A stretch of 64,000 bases of DNA from Vibrio cidicii (GCF_009763805.1 NZ_CP046804.1:2108001-2172000); one strand, 5' to 3'. Positions 36,259-47,424 are shown, counted from the first letter of the stretch. Notes: generated by a model from the sequence alone, not told the origin. Numbers and translations: made by a program.

Positions 36259-37861
36259 TTAAATTTTAAAGCGCGTCATTTTTTCATCGAGCTGGCGAGA
36301 GAGATCCGCTAATGTTTCACTCTCTTCGGCCAAGAAATTGGCGGCTTGCGACATCTCCATCGCGGCGTCGTTAATCCCACTGACGTTACGATTCATCTCT
36401 TCCGCCACGGCACTCTGTTCTTCCGCTGCGGTCGCTATTTGCGTCGCTTTGTCACTCACATGACGAATATGGTCAACGATAAGCTGTAAATCTTCTCCAG
36501 CATGCTCTGCCTGTGCAACACTGCTGTCGGCCAAAGAGCGGCTTTTTTGCATCGCATCCACCGCAGCCACAGCAAGTTGCTGTAGAAGATTTATCGTGGT
36601 TTGAATTTCATCGGTCGAATGATGAGTACGCCCAGCGAGATTACGCACTTCGTCTGCGACCACGGCAAAGCCTCGTCCTTGTTCACCAGCGCGAGCGGCT
36701 TCAATTGCCGCATTAAGAGCCAGAAGGTTGGTTTGTTCAGAAATGCCGCTAATCACACTGGTCACTTCACTGATTTGCATCACGCCTTCTTTGAGTTTGT
36801 TGACCTGCTCATTAGCCACATTTAACTCAACAGAAAGTTGGCGAATACTATCGACACTAGAATGCACATCCTTATCACCGAGGTTGGCTTCTTTGGTTGC
36901 ATCGAGTGTATCGCGCGCCGTATCTTCAGCATGCCCGGCCACATCGGCCACCGTCGCACTCATCTCATTCATCGCAGTCGCCAATTGATTGAGTTGATCG
37001 CGCTGACTGACTACCGCTTGGCTGGTCTCTTCCGCTGAAGTAGCAATACGCACCGCGGCATCGGCCACTTCTGACGCTGACTGCACGGATTCATACAGAG
37101 CATCCCGAAACCGAGGCAATGCTTTGATTAATATCGTGCGCTAAGCGGCCGAACTCATCTCGACCTTCAACCTTCACGCGAGCGGTTAAATCGCCTTTCG
37201 CCACTTGCTTCATGCTTTCGCGAATCGCTTGCAATGGCTCAACCACTGCGCGGGTAATCACGATACCCAAGCCGCTCATCAGCAAGGTGACGATTAAAGT
37301 GGCTAGCCCCATTTTCATGATCTGCTGATTGACCGCCGATTCAATGTCATCTAGCAGCATACCCGAACCAATAATCCATCCCCATGGCGCAAAACCTTGT
37401 ACCACCGAGAGCTTTTCGGCTGGCTGGCCAGCATTATTCTGCCAAGGGTAGATCAATGATCCAGTTCGGCCACTACTGCCTTTTTCTACCATGGTGAACC
37501 AAAATTGCCCGTCGCTACCATTGCCCATCTGCTTTCCGACCAGATCATCACGAATGGGATGGACAACGGTGTAGCGGTTTTCATCTATCACAAACAGATA
37601 ATTTTCGCCGTCAAAGCGTGTATGTTTGATCAATGCTTGCGCTTGTTGCTGCGCTTCTTGTCTCGGTAACGTCTGATTAAGATAAGCTACTTGAGAAAAC
37701 ACACTGCGGATCACCGCATTTAAGCGAGCTTCTCTTTCAAAAATGAGATTTTGTTTGAGTGCATTGGCAGAAATAGCCAGAAGAGAGAGAAATCCCAGTA
37801 TTCCAACCGCAATAATAATAGTCAGCTTGTAGCTGACTTTGATGTTTCTTAGCTTCAACAT
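36259..37861 (-). pseudogene. Methyl-accepting chemotaxis protein, apparent one-base frameshift
   Basis: An inner-membrane chemoreceptor: TM1 (about 12-34), a periplasmic single-Cache domain (about 40-185, with FDGENYLFVIDENRYTVVHP and PWGWIIGSGMLLDD), TM2 (about 190-212), HAMP (VVEPLQAIRESMKQVAKGDL), then the cytoplasmic signalling domain with the hairpin motif [34 protein letters not shown]. The upstream frame ends in [10 protein letters not shown]. Deleting one base of GAAAC at 37107-37111 (plus strand) gives [14 protein letters not shown] and joins the two parts into 533 residues. The ligand is unknown; single-Cache receptors often sense small organic acids. It is transcribed alone. Confidence 0.85.
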
Positions 37862-38059
37862 GACGTGATACCACCCTAAATCAATCTTGAATAAATGTTG
37901 AGACTGATAATTTTGTTATTTTTAGACTCACTTTATTTAGCATGGTCGACGGTTTTTACTTTGCCAGAATAGAAATGCAGATTGTTATTAAGCTCAAAAA
38001 ATATTATGCAAAACTATGAAATGCACCAAGTGGTTATGCGTCTATTCTAGCCATTTAAC

Positions 38060-38974
38060 CTATTCGATCGAAGCTTTCACCACCCCTCTAAGCCACAGTC
38101 CCTTATCACTTTGTGTGGCACTCGAATGCCAAACCAAGGAGATATCGAAATCGGCTACGGCGAGAGGTGGCTGAAACGTCACCAGACCATCATCAAAACC
38201 GTTCGCTTTCGCCATACGTTCTGGCACGATGGCGATTAACTCTCGGCCAGCGAGAAGATGGCGAATCGTGAGAAAGTTTCGACTGGCTAAAGAGACACGG
38301 CGGCTCAAACCGTATGAAGCTAACGTTTTATCGGTTTGTGTCGTCAAACTGCCATCGGTACTGACCAACGCCTGTTCAAGCGCCGCAAACTTCTCTAACG
38401 TCATACTTTGCACATCAATAAGCTTTGGATCGCACAGGCATACATGGCGCTCAGTGTAGAGGTACTGCGCACAAAACTTGCTATCCAGTTGCGGGATCGA
38501 CCCTATCACCACATCCAACTTTTCTTGTTCCGTTAAGGAGAGATAGTTTTGACGGTTGACATTGACAAAGCTGACTTGCGCGTTAGGTGCTTCCGAACGT
38601 ATCGCGTCATACAATTGAGACGCGAAGATGAACTCTGCATAGTCGGTCAAACCGATACGGCAAACACCTTCAAACTGTGATGGGCAGAACTCACGCCGAG
38701 TCAAAAGCTCGCGTGAAATCGATTCAAGTAGCCCATCAATAAACGGCGCAATTTTATGTGCGTACTCAGTTGGCTCCATCTTGTGCCCTTTGCGTTCAAA
38801 CAGCGGATCGTCCAACATAATGCGTAGTCGGCCTAAGCTGTGGCTCATGGCCGACTGACTAACAAAGCCCATTTCGGCGGCGACGCTGACACTCCGGTAG
38901 CGGTAAAGCTGTGAGAAGACCACCAGCAGGTTCAGATCCATATTCTTCCAGTTCAGATCGCCGAGCACTTTCAT
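38060..38974 (-). CDS. LysR-family transcriptional regulator divergent from chrA
   Basis: A 304-residue LysR protein. The helix-turn-helix covers about 12-70 (MDLNLLVVFSQLYRYRSVSVAAEMGFVSQSAMSHSLGRLRIML) and a NodD/LinR-like effector domain follows. M12 (NMDLNLL) could also be the start. It is divergent from the chromate-transporter gene with 93 bases between, so it probably controls that gene. The inducer is unknown. The phrase LGRLRIMLDDPLFERKG is typical of the NahR/NodD branch. Confidence 0.82.
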   Translation of the reverse strand: MKVLGDLNWKNMDLNLLVVFSQLYRYRSVSVAAEMGFVSQSAMSHSLGRLRIMLDDPLFERKGHKMEPTEYAHKIAPFIDGLLESISRELLTRREFCPSQFEGVCRIGLTDYAEFIFASQLYDAIRSEAPNAQVSFVNVNRQNYLSLTEQEKLDVVIGSIPQLDSKFCAQYLYTERHVCLCDPKLIDVQSMTLEKFAALEQALVSTDGSLTTQTDKTLASYGLSRRVSLASRNFLTIRHLLAGRELIAIVPERMAKANGFDDGLVTFQPPLAVADFDISLVWHSSATQSDKGLWLRGVVKASIE

Positions 38975-39067
38975 CCCATCCTATTCATACAAAAAATGAA
39001 AACTATTAATTTGAATCATTATAAGTCGCTGCGTACAGTGTGCTCATCATTTCTATGAGAAAAATCC

Positions 39068-40210
39068 ATGTTCACAATTTTCAAAACCTTCTTTTACTTG
39101 GGCTGGATCAGTTTCGGCGGCCCTGCAGCACATATTGGTTACTTTCGTCATACCTTTGTGGAAAAACACCATTGGCTAAGCGATGAGGAGTACGCTCAAT
39201 TAGTCGCTTTAAGCCAATTTTTGCCGGGGCCGGGCTCAAGTCAGGTCGGTTTTGGTTTAGGCTACAAACAAGGGGGCTTAGCTGGAGCTTGTGCGGCTTT
39301 TTTCGGTTTTACGCTTCCGTCAGTCATTGTCATGTTGCTGTTGGCGCTGCTAAGCAGCCAAATCATGGGCAATGTCTGGTTCGAACAGGTAGTGCATGGT
39401 CTCAAGCTGCTGGCCGTAGTCGTGGTCGCCGATGCGGCTTGGGGCATGTATCAGAATTTTTGTCGCACGCGTCTAACCACTGCGCTGTGTGTGGTCACTG
39501 CTTTTGCCCTGCTGGTTTTCCCTTCGATCGCGACACAAATGTTGCTGTTGCTTGTAGCTGCTTTGATTGGTGTGGCCTTTATAAAAAGCGACAAGGTCGC
39601 TTCTCCATCCGAGTTTAAACCGTCACTATGGCCACTGGTGATGTTTGTTCTGCTGCTATTGGTTCTGCCCATTGCCGCGACCCAACACTCTCTTTTCACG
39701 CTTTTCAACGACTTCTTCCAAGCAGGCAGTCTGGTGTTTGGTGGCGGTCATGTAGTGCTGCCTCTTTTGCAAAACATTGTCGGCGATAAGCTCAGTCAAG
39801 ACGCCTTTTTAACCGGTTACGCCGCTGCGCAAGCCGTACCTGGGCCTATGTTTACCTTTGCTACCTACATTGGCTATGCACTTCATCCACAAGCACCTAT
39901 TTTCGGCGCCTTAGTCGCGACATGCGCCGTCTTTCTGCCTGGTTTTCTTCTGATGCTCGCTGTCTTGAAAAACTGGCAACAACTGGCAAACAAACCGAAA
40001 GTCAGTGGCGCATTGATGGGCGTCAACGCGTCAGTGGTGGGCCTACTGGTAGCGGCACTTTATCAACCGGTGTTTAGCAGTGCGGTAAGTACTGGTCTTG
40101 ATGTCGGGCTAATTTTGTGCGGCTTTTTTCTGCACAAACAGATAAAGCTGCCCATATTGGCGTTGGTTATTTTCTTTATGCTCGCAGGTATTGTCAGCGG
40201 CTGGTTTTAA
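39068..40210 (+). CDS. chrA: Chromate transporter ChrA (two CHR domains)
   Basis: A 380-residue membrane protein with two homologous CHR halves. The first has the motif WISFGGPAAHIGYFRHTFVEK and LSQFLPGPGSSQVGFGLGY. The second repeats the pattern as AGSLVFGGGHVVLPLLQ and YAAAQAVPGPMFTFATYIG. Long-chain ChrA proteins export chromate coupled to the proton gradient, but many relatives near LysR genes have no proven chromate role and may move sulfate-like anions. About ten hydrophobic helices. Its neighbour is the divergent LysR gene. A weak hairpin at 40238-40273 (TTGC/GCAA and CAACGG/CCGTTG arms) may terminate it. Confidence 0.85.
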   Translation: MFTIFKTFFYLGWISFGGPAAHIGYFRHTFVEKHHWLSDEEYAQLVALSQFLPGPGSSQVGFGLGYKQGGLAGACAAFFGFTLPSVIVMLLLALLSSQIMGNVWFEQVVHGLKLLAVVVVADAAWGMYQNFCRTRLTTALCVVTAFALLVFPSIATQMLLLLVAALIGVAFIKSDKVASPSEFKPSLWPLVMFVLLLLVLPIAATQHSLFTLFNDFFQAGSLVFGGGHVVLPLLQNIVGDKLSQDAFLTGYAAAQAVPGPMFTFATYIGYALHPQAPIFGALVATCAVFLPGFLLMLAVLKNWQQLANKPKVSGALMGVNASVVGLLVAALYQPVFSSAVSTGLDVGLILCGFFLHKQIKLPILALVIFFMLAGIVSGWF

Positions 40211-40459
40211 TCCAGATCGCAAGTCATCAAACGTATTGATTGCTCAACGGATTGTTTTGACTACCGTTGGGCAACGCCGCTCTCTCCTCTCAATGCCACA
40301 TCCCGGCAAAAGTCAGCGAAGCAAATTAGCGACATGGCTTGACACAATTTCTCACCAACAAACGTGGATTTTTATTTCTGGCCAACCCAAATCATGCTAA
40401 ATTAACAACAAATTAACATAAAAATAACGATTGTTTTGCCAATAACATGGAGTTAGAGA

Positions 40460-42146
40460 ATGATTCAGCCTAACGAGTTAAGCAAACCCAACTGCGCTCT
40501 CCCACCGCCAAATGAAATGATCTTAAAATGGGCAGCGGAACGCCCGAATGAGGTCTATCTAAAACAAATCATTAACCGCCAGTTCGTCGAGTTCACCTAT
40601 GAGCAAGTCGCTGACCAAGCGCTGCGTTTAGTCACCGCTCTTCGCGAGCTCGGGGTACAACCGGGCGATCGTGTCGCACTGATTTCGAAAAACTGCGCCG
40701 AGTGGTTTATCTGCGATTTAGCGATGATGCTTGGTGATTACGTCAGTGTCCCGATCTTTCCAACTGCCAGCTCAGAAACGATTGAATACTGCTTGAGCCA
40801 CAGTGAAAGTAAAGTTTTGATCGCGGGTAAACTTGATAATCCGGAGACTACGCAAAAAGTTATCGACGAGATGACCGATATCAAGAGCATCGCGTTGCCG
40901 TATGATTCTGCGCCACAATGCCAGTATCAGTACAAAAACTTGATTGCCAAGGCCGAGCAGAGTCAAGAGCGCCCGCAGCACCACGATGATAAACTGATGT
41001 CTTTAGTTTACACCTCGGGCACCTCTGGTCTGCCGAAAGGCGCGATGCTCACTTATGGCGCATTTTGTTGGTCGGTGCATCAACTGATTAAACACATCGG
41101 AATTCAAGAAAACGACCGCCTGTTTCTCCTATTTACCTCTCGCGCACATCACTGAGCGCGTCTATATCTTTGGCTCCTCAGTAATCGGCGGTGTTCCGAC
41201 TGCCTTTCCGGAATCGCTAGATACTTTTATCGAAGATGTCAAAATGCAGCGCCCAACGCTGTTCATTTCAGTACCACGTTTATGGACACTGTTCCAGCAA
41301 CGCATCCAGGACAAATTGCCGCAAAAACGTCTTAATTTTTTGCTAAAGATTCCCTTGGTCAATTCCTTGATCAAAAAGAAGCTGGCCGATGGACTTGGTT
41401 TAGATCAAGCTCGCGTGCTGGGTTGTGGCTCCGCTCCAGTTTCTCCTGCACTGCTCCAGTGGTACCACAGTGTCGGGCTCAACATTACTGAAGCTTGGGG
41501 AATGACAGAGGCCTTTGCCTACACCACATTGAATTACCCATTTAGGGCCGACAAAATCGGCAGTGTTGGTAATGCAGGGCCGGGCATTGAACTTAAAATC
41601 GCTGAAGATAGCGAGATCATGGTTCGCAGCCAAGGGCTCTTTTCTGGCTACTATAAGAATGACATTGCCACCAAAGAGTCCTTTGATAAAGAAGGTTGGC
41701 TACATACTGGCGATATAGGCTCTATCGACAGCGAGGGCTATTTGACCATTCAAGGGCGTAAAAAAGACACCTTCAAAACCGCCAAAGGCAAGTTTGTCGC
41801 ACCTGTTCCTATCGAGAAAAAACTCTTTGAATACAGCCGTGTGGAGATGATGTGCCTCATTGGATCCGGGTTACCCGCACCAATATTACTGGTTGTGCCA
41901 CATAACTTCCCTCATTTTGACCGTGAGCGGTATGAACGAACCACGCAAAAAGTCATCAAACGCATGAATGACGAATTGGAATCTCATGAGCAGATCAAGG
42001 GAGTCCTTATGATTAAAGAGCCCTGGAGTATCGATAACGGCATTTTGACGCCAACATTGAAAATAAAGCGCCATGTGCTTGAGCAGAAGTATCACGAAGT
42101 TGGCCACAACTGGCCAAAAGACAAACTGGTGGTTTGGGAGCAATAA
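40460..42146 (+). pseudogene. Long-chain fatty-acid--CoA ligase-like AMP-binding protein, apparent one-base frameshift
   Basis: An adenylate-forming enzyme of the long-chain acyl-CoA synthetase (ACSL) type, which activates fatty acids to acyl-CoA by way of acyl-AMP. The first frame has the phosphate-binding motif LVYTSGTSGLPKGAML and ends abruptly in FTSRAHH. The second frame resumes in the family segment LPLAHITERVYIFGSSVIGGVP and has the adenylation motif EAWGMTEAFAY and YLTIQGRKKDTFKTAKGKFVAP. Deleting one T from GTTTC at 41122-41126 rejoins them as DRLFSYLPLAHITERV (561 residues). It lies close to fusA2, as in V. cholerae. Apart from the shift no other damage is seen. Confidence 0.85.
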
Positions 42147-42173
42147 CCTCTCCATCAACACGTCTTAAAGACT

Positions 42174-42216
42174 CAAAAACCGCAGGCTCACTCCTATTCT
42201 TGAACCTGCGGTTTTT
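42174..42216. terminator. Bidirectional terminator, acyl-CoA ligase / DUF1127
   Basis: AAAAACCGCAGG (42175-42186) pairs with CCTGCGGTTTTT (42205-42216) over an 18-base loop, with A-runs and T-runs on the outer sides, between two convergent genes. Confidence 0.85.
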
Positions 42217-42248
42217 TCCTTTACAAACATCGATATGACCTTTCTCAG

Positions 42249-42452
42249 TTAGTCCCAAAAGCTACGCTTCACCTCATTCGAAACTTGTTCTTTAGTCAGA
42301 CCAAGATCTTTGTACATATGTTCCGACAACTCGGACAACTGTCGCCGCGTGTGATGGTTTCGTTTCCAACGCAGCACTTCGATAAATAAACGCTTAAGTG
42401 ACCGTACTGTTTTCTTAGCATTAAGAGGTAGATGATTTATGCTGGATTCCAT
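42249..42452 (-). CDS. DUF1127 small protein
   Basis: A 67-residue basic protein whose C-terminal half (about 25-63, FIEVLRWKRNHHTRRQLSELSEHMYKDLGLTKEQV) is a DUF1127 domain. In other proteobacteria short DUF1127 proteins act as RNA-binding or regulatory proteins in phosphate, carbon and stress responses; nothing specific is known for this one. The arginine-rich helix and the final DLGL motif are clear. It is divergent from a LysR gene (99 bases apart), which may regulate it, and ends at a shared terminator. Confidence 0.8.
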   Translation of the reverse strand: MESSINHLPLNAKKTVRSLKRLFIEVLRWKRNHHTRRQLSELSEHMYKDLGLTKEQVSNEVKRSFWD

Positions 42453-42551
42453 ATTGACTCCTTGAAATTAAGCTTTGTTCGAGCTAATAATCGCTTTATC
42501 GTCCCCAATCCTCAAACGATAAAAATCATCATTAAGTTAAGGAATACTTAA

Positions 42552-43481
42552 GTGAAAGAGAGAATGCCACCGCTGCAAGGTTTGTATTACTTTTATGTCG
42601 CATGTCAGCAAGGCAGCTTCAAGCGTGCAGCCGAGCAGTTATTTGTTTCCGCAGCCGCAGTCAGTCAGCAGATTCGACAATTGGAAGAGTGGTTAAACGT
42701 TGATCTTTTTGTTCGCCAGCATAGAAAAGTACAACTGACTACAGAAGGTGCACTGCTTTTTGAACAGGCAAAGAAAGGCTTTACCCACTTGCAAGAAGGT
42801 ATTCGCTTAATCAATACCGACCCAAACCCCAATCAGCTATCGGTTTCCACTTTGCCCTCTTTTGCTCAGCATTGGTTAGTGCCTAGGTTGACCGAGTTCA
42901 AAAGCCGCTATCCTCATATCGCTCTGCTACTCGAACCAACCAATCAACTGATCACATTTGATGATTCCCGAATCGATTTATGCATTCGCTATGGACGAGG
43001 AAACTACCCCAATATTGAGAGCCAATGGCTAATGGATGACGTTATGTACCCCGTTTGTCATCCAATTTATCGGCAACAACACGATATCCAAACGCTGGCA
43101 GACATCAACCGCGTCGATCTGATTGAAGACACTTGGCCTGACATGGATTGGGCCTCTTTTCTAAGTAATCTAGGTCTTAATGGGGGACAGTCGACACTCA
43201 AATACGATGGATCGCATTTTGTTTTGGAGGGAGCCCTGGCGGTGCAGGGGGTCGGATTAGTCAAGCACTCACTAGCAGCGCGTTACATAAAAGAAGGGAA
43301 ACTGGTGCGCATTGGCAGTACTGCGTTAAAGCCAAGGTATAGCTACTACATGTGCGCGCCTACTGGATATTTCCGCAGAGAGAAAGTCCAACTTTTTCGC
43401 CAGTGGCTTCTCGACGAAATAGCCAACTTTCAATACGCTTATCCTCTCACCGACATCGATGTGATCAACGATATCGAATAG
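42552..43481 (+). CDS. LysR-family regulator of the GcvA type
   Basis: A 309-residue LysR protein. The N-terminal helix-turn-helix (about 5-65) has MPPLQGLYYFYVACQQGSFKRAAEQLFVSAAAVSQQIRQLE, which places it in the GcvA-like branch. The effector domain includes the GcvA-type SVSTLPSFAQHWLVPRLTEFKSRYPHI and DLCIRYGRG. The start is the GTG at 42552, with GGA eight bases upstream; ATG at 42564 is an alternative. It is divergent from the DUF1127 gene, an arrangement common for GcvA-like regulators and short DUF1127 genes, so control of that gene is plausible. Confidence 0.85.
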   Translation: MKERMPPLQGLYYFYVACQQGSFKRAAEQLFVSAAAVSQQIRQLEEWLNVDLFVRQHRKVQLTTEGALLFEQAKKGFTHLQEGIRLINTDPNPNQLSVSTLPSFAQHWLVPRLTEFKSRYPHIALLLEPTNQLITFDDSRIDLCIRYGRGNYPNIESQWLMDDVMYPVCHPIYRQQHDIQTLADINRVDLIEDTWPDMDWASFLSNLGLNGGQSTLKYDGSHFVLEGALAVQGVGLVKHSLAARYIKEGKLVRIGSTALKPRYSYYMCAPTGYFRREKVQLFRQWLLDEIANFQYAYPLTDIDVINDIE

Positions 43482-43534
43482 TTGATTCAAATGAACAAAG
43501 AGGGCCGCTTAGCGCACCTTGATATTCAAATAAT

Positions 43535-43565
43535 AAAAAACCCGCAGTTGCCTGCGGGTTTTTCT
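43535..43565. terminator. Bidirectional terminator, LysR / fusA2
   Basis: AACCCGCAG (43539-43547), loop TTGC, CTGCGGGTT (43552-43560), flanked by A-run and T-run, between convergent genes. Confidence 0.85.
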
Positions 43566-43586
43566 GTTATCGAGTTAAGTTAAGAA

Positions 43587-45675
43587 TTACTTCTTAGCGT
43601 TACGCTCTTTAACTTCAGCAATTACTTGCTCTGCTACGTTGTTTGGACATGGTGCGTAGTGTGAGAATTCCATAGAGAAACTGACCACGACCAGAAGTCA
43701 TTGTACGTAGAGTACCGATGTAGCCGAACATTTCAGAAAGTGGTACGTCTGCTTTAACGCGAACGCCAGTTGCACCCATTTCTTGGTTCTTGATCATGCC
43801 ACGACGACGGTTCAAGTCACCGATTACGTCACCAACGTGATCTTCAGGAGTGAACACGTCAACTTTCATGATTGGCTCAAGAAGCTGAGGAGCCGCTTTA
43901 GGAATTGACTGACGGAATGCGCCTTTCGCTGCGATTTCAAATGCGATTGCAGATGAGTCAACTGCGTGGAAGCCACCGTCGAACAGTTCAACTTCAACGT
44001 CTAGTACAGGGAAACCAGCCAAAGTACCAGTCGCCATCATAGACTTGAAGCCTTTCTCAACTGCTGGCCAGAATTCCTTAGGAACGTTACCACCAACAAC
44101 AGTTGACTTGAAGGTGAAACCAGTGTTTTGCTCTCCTGGCTTGATACGGTAATCGATCTTACCGAACTGACCAGAACCACCAGACTGTTTCTTGTGCGTG
44201 TAGCTGTCTTCAACTGCTTTCGTGATAGTTTCACGGTAAGCTACCTGTGGAGCACCTACTTCTAGCTCAACGCCATAAGTACGCTTCAGGATGTCAACTT
44301 TGATGTCTAGGTGAAGTTCGCCCATACCTTTAAGGATGGTTTCGCCTGAATCTTCGTCAGTCTCAACTTGGAATGATGGATCTTCTGCAACCATTTTACC
44401 GATCGCGATACCCATTTTCTCAGAGCCGTTCTTATCTTTTGGCTTAACAGCGATAGAGATAACTGGATCTGGGAAGATCATTGGCTCAAGAGTACATTCG
44501 TGCTTAGGATCACATAGAGTGTGACCAGTTTGAACGTTCTTCATACCAACGATAGCGATAATGTCACCTGCTTGTGCAGATTCTAGCTCGTTACGGTCGT
44601 TTGCGTGCATTTCCACCATGCGGCCAACACGCTCAGTTTTACCTGTTGCGCTGTTAAGAATGGTATCACCCTTCTTGATTCGACCTGAGTAAACACGAAC
44701 GAAAGTCAGGGCACCAAAACGGTCATCCATGATCTTGAACGCAAGCGCTTTTAGAGGAGCATCAACAGATACTGTTGCAACTTCACCAGTTGGCTCACCC
44801 GTTTCTGGGTTAGTCAGAGGCTGAGGTTCAACTTCAGTTGGAGACGGTAGGTAATCAACAACTGCGTCTAGTACAAGTTGCATACCTTTGTTTTTGAATG
44901 CAGAACCACAGTATGTTGGGAAGAACGCTAGTTCACGAGTACCTTTACGGATACACGCTTTGATTTGCTCGATAGATGGCTCTTCGCCGTCCATGTAAGC
45001 CATCATTAGTTCGTCGTCTTGCTCAACAGCAGATTCGATCATCATCTCACGGTATTCTTCAACTTGATCTACCATGTCTGCTGGGATTTCTTTGATTTCG
45101 TAGTTTTCTGGAAGACCTGAGTCATCCCATACGAATGCTTGACGAGTTAATACGTCAACTACACCAACGAACTCGTCTTCACGGCCGATAGGTAGAGTCA
45201 TCACTAGAGGGTTAGCGCCTAGTACTTTCTTCACTTGCTCAACAACGCGGAAGAAGTCTGCACCCATACGGTCTAGTTTGTTTACGAAGATCAGACGAGA
45301 TACTTCTGATTCGTTTGCGTAACGCCAGTTTGTTTCTGACTGAGGTTCAACACCGCCAGAACCACAGAATACACCGATACCACCGTCAAGAACTTTCAGA
45401 GAACGGTAAACTTCAACAGTGAAGTCAACGTGTCCAGGGGTGTCGATTACGTTAAAACGGTGGTCTTTCCAGAAACAGGTAGTCGCAGCAGACTGGATAG
45501 TGATACCACGCTCAGCTTCCTGTTCCATGAAGTCCATCGTTGAAGCGCCGTCATGTACTTCACCCAGACGGTGGATTTTACCAGTAAGCTTCAAGATACG
45601 CTCAGTGGTAGTGGTTTTACCCGCGTCAACGTGCGCGAAAATACCAATGTTTCTGTATTTTGATAAATCTGCCAT
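43587..45675 (-). CDS. fusA2: Elongation factor G, second copy (EF-G2), apparent frameshift at the C-terminus
   Basis: A translational GTPase of the EF-G family. The G motifs are [27 protein letters not shown] and [10 protein letters not shown]; domains II-V follow. The open frame loses its normal end after GRGQF and reads a short wrong tail. Deleting one base of GAAAC at 43677-43681 (plus strand) restores [33 protein letters not shown] sequence and the stop at 43587, for 695 residues. It is not in a str operon with rpsL/rpsG/tufA but next to radA, where V. cholerae keeps its second EF-G gene. The true role of EF-G2 (translocation, recycling or stress translation) is not settled here. Confidence 0.88.
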
Positions 45676-45862
45676 TGTCTTACTCTGTTAATAAGGTATA
45701 AAGTGCGCGCAGAGTATATCACAATCGTTCAAGACTGATACCCTTGCATGCTATTCGTTAAGAAAAATTTTCTTCTACAACAGTAAAGCTTACCAATGCT
45801 TAGCTTGCAAAGCAGCGTGAAACTATATTTTCGCTCTCTTTACTGATGCACAGAATTTCGTT

Positions 45863-45894
45863 TTCTATTGTTTCTCTATTCTATTGTTTCTCTA
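45863..45894. repeat. 16-bp perfect tandem duplication
   Basis: TTCTATTGTTTCTCTA occurs twice head to tail (45863-45878 and 45879-45894), followed by the AT-rich TATAGATATATAGAT that runs into the radA stop. It lies in the fusA2-radA gap, upstream of fusA2 on the minus strand. Confidence 0.9.
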
Positions 45895-45910
45895 TATAGA
45901 TATATAGATG

Positions 45911-47290
45911 TTAAAGCTCATCAAAAGCACTGATCGCATCGGCAAGTTTTTTCACCCCGTGGATCTGCATGCCCGTAATTCCCCCTTTCGGCATATTCGC
46001 CATTGGGACAATCGCTTTCTTAAAGCCATGTTTGAACGCTTCATTGAGACGCTCTTGACCACTGGGGACTGGGCGGATCTCGCCAGCCAAGCCCACTTCG
46101 CCAAAAATCACCACATCTTTTGGCAGTGGCCGATCACGAAAACTCGACAGCAGCGCCATAATCAGCGCCAAGTCAGCGCTGGTTTCACTCACCTTTACCC
46201 CACCGACCACATTAACAAAGACATCTTGGTCTGCCATTTGTAAGCCGCCGTGCTTATGTAAGACCGCCAATAATAAAGAGAGACGGTTTTGCTCAAGACC
46301 AACAGCGACCCGACGAGGATTAGCAAGCTGCGAGTAGTCCACCAGAGCTTGGATCTCGACCAGAAGCGGCCTAGTACCTTCCCAAACCACCATTACCGAA
46401 CTGCCAGAGGTTGCTTCTTCTCCACGTGACAAGAAAATCGCCGATGGATTACTTACTTCTCGCAGCCCTTGCCCGGTCATCGCGAATACGCCGAGCTCAT
46501 TCACCGCACCAAAGCGGTTTTTGTGGCTACGCAGGGTCCGAAAGCGGCTATCGGTATCGCCATCAAGTAGCACAGAACAGTCAATAATATGCTCTAATAC
46601 TTTCGGCCCCGCTAAGGTGCCATCTTTAGTTACGTGCCCAACAATAAAGACAGCGACATTGTTTTGTTTGGCATAACGGGTTAATGCCGTCGCGGATTCA
46701 CGTACTTGTGCAACACTACCGGGTGAAGATTGCACATCAGAGACGTGCATGACCTGAATCGAATCAATCACCATAATGCGTGGTCGCACTTCTTCGGCAA
46801 TTTGGCAAATCTTATCCACGTTAGTCTCTGAGAGCATTTTCAAATGCTCTTTCGGCAATCCCAAACGAGAAGCTCGCATTGCAACCTGTTGTAAAGACTC
46901 TTCGCCTGTGACGTACAACGCTGGCATGTGTGCCGAGAGTGCACACATCGTTTGCAACAACAACGTCGACTTACCCGCACCTGGGCTTCCGCCAATCAAG
47001 ATTGCCGCACCGGGTACGATACCACCACCCAACACGCGATCCAGCTCTTTAAAACCACTGGTAAAACGTGGGACTTCCTGCAAATCGATATCAGACAAAG
47101 TCTGTACTTTAGACTCGGTTGCACTGCCCGCATAACCTGACAAACGCTCATTACGAGCGACACTTGGAGAAGCGGCTAGCCTAACTTCAGTTATGGTATT
47201 CCAAGAGCCACAGGCGTTGCATTGCCCCTGCCAGCGAGGGAAATCCGCCCCACAGTCGTTACATACATACGCGCGTTTTGCTTTCACCAT
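45911..47290 (-). CDS. radA: DNA repair protein RadA (Sms)
   Basis: RadA is a RecA-like, DnaB-type helicase that helps extend recombination intermediates. The 459-residue protein has the N-terminal zinc finger CNDCG-(10)-CNACG, a Walker A in GGSPGAGKSTLLLQ at about 98-111, the RadA-specific KNRFG motif in SHKNRFGAVNELGVF, and a C-terminal Lon-like domain (VFVNVVGGVKVSETSADLA, GEVGLAGEIRPV). It is upstream of fusA2 on the same strand with 235 bases between, and divergent from the PilZ gene. Confidence 0.96.
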   Translation of the reverse strand: MVKAKRAYVCNDCGADFPRWQGQCNACGSWNTITEVRLAASPSVARNERLSGYAGSATESKVQTLSDIDLQEVPRFTSGFKELDRVLGGGIVPGAAILIGGSPGAGKSTLLLQTMCALSAHMPALYVTGEESLQQVAMRASRLGLPKEHLKMLSETNVDKICQIAEEVRPRIMVIDSIQVMHVSDVQSSPGSVAQVRESATALTRYAKQNNVAVFIVGHVTKDGTLAGPKVLEHIIDCSVLLDGDTDSRFRTLRSHKNRFGAVNELGVFAMTGQGLREVSNPSAIFLSRGEEATSGSSVMVVWEGTRPLLVEIQALVDYSQLANPRRVAVGLEQNRLSLLLAVLHKHGGLQMADQDVFVNVVGGVKVSETSADLALIMALLSSFRDRPLPKDVVIFGEVGLAGEIRPVPSGQERLNEAFKHGFKKAIVPMANMPKGGITGMQIHGVKKLADAISAFDEL

Positions 47291-47424
47291 GCCGCCTCAA
47301 ATTTTCCAACCTGTGATCCTGTCAGACCACAGATTCATTAAACACAGAACAAAGTGCTGTTATACTTAAGTTTATTATCACTTTGCCGATACGCTTATCA
47401 AGAACAGATACTGTAACAGAAAAG

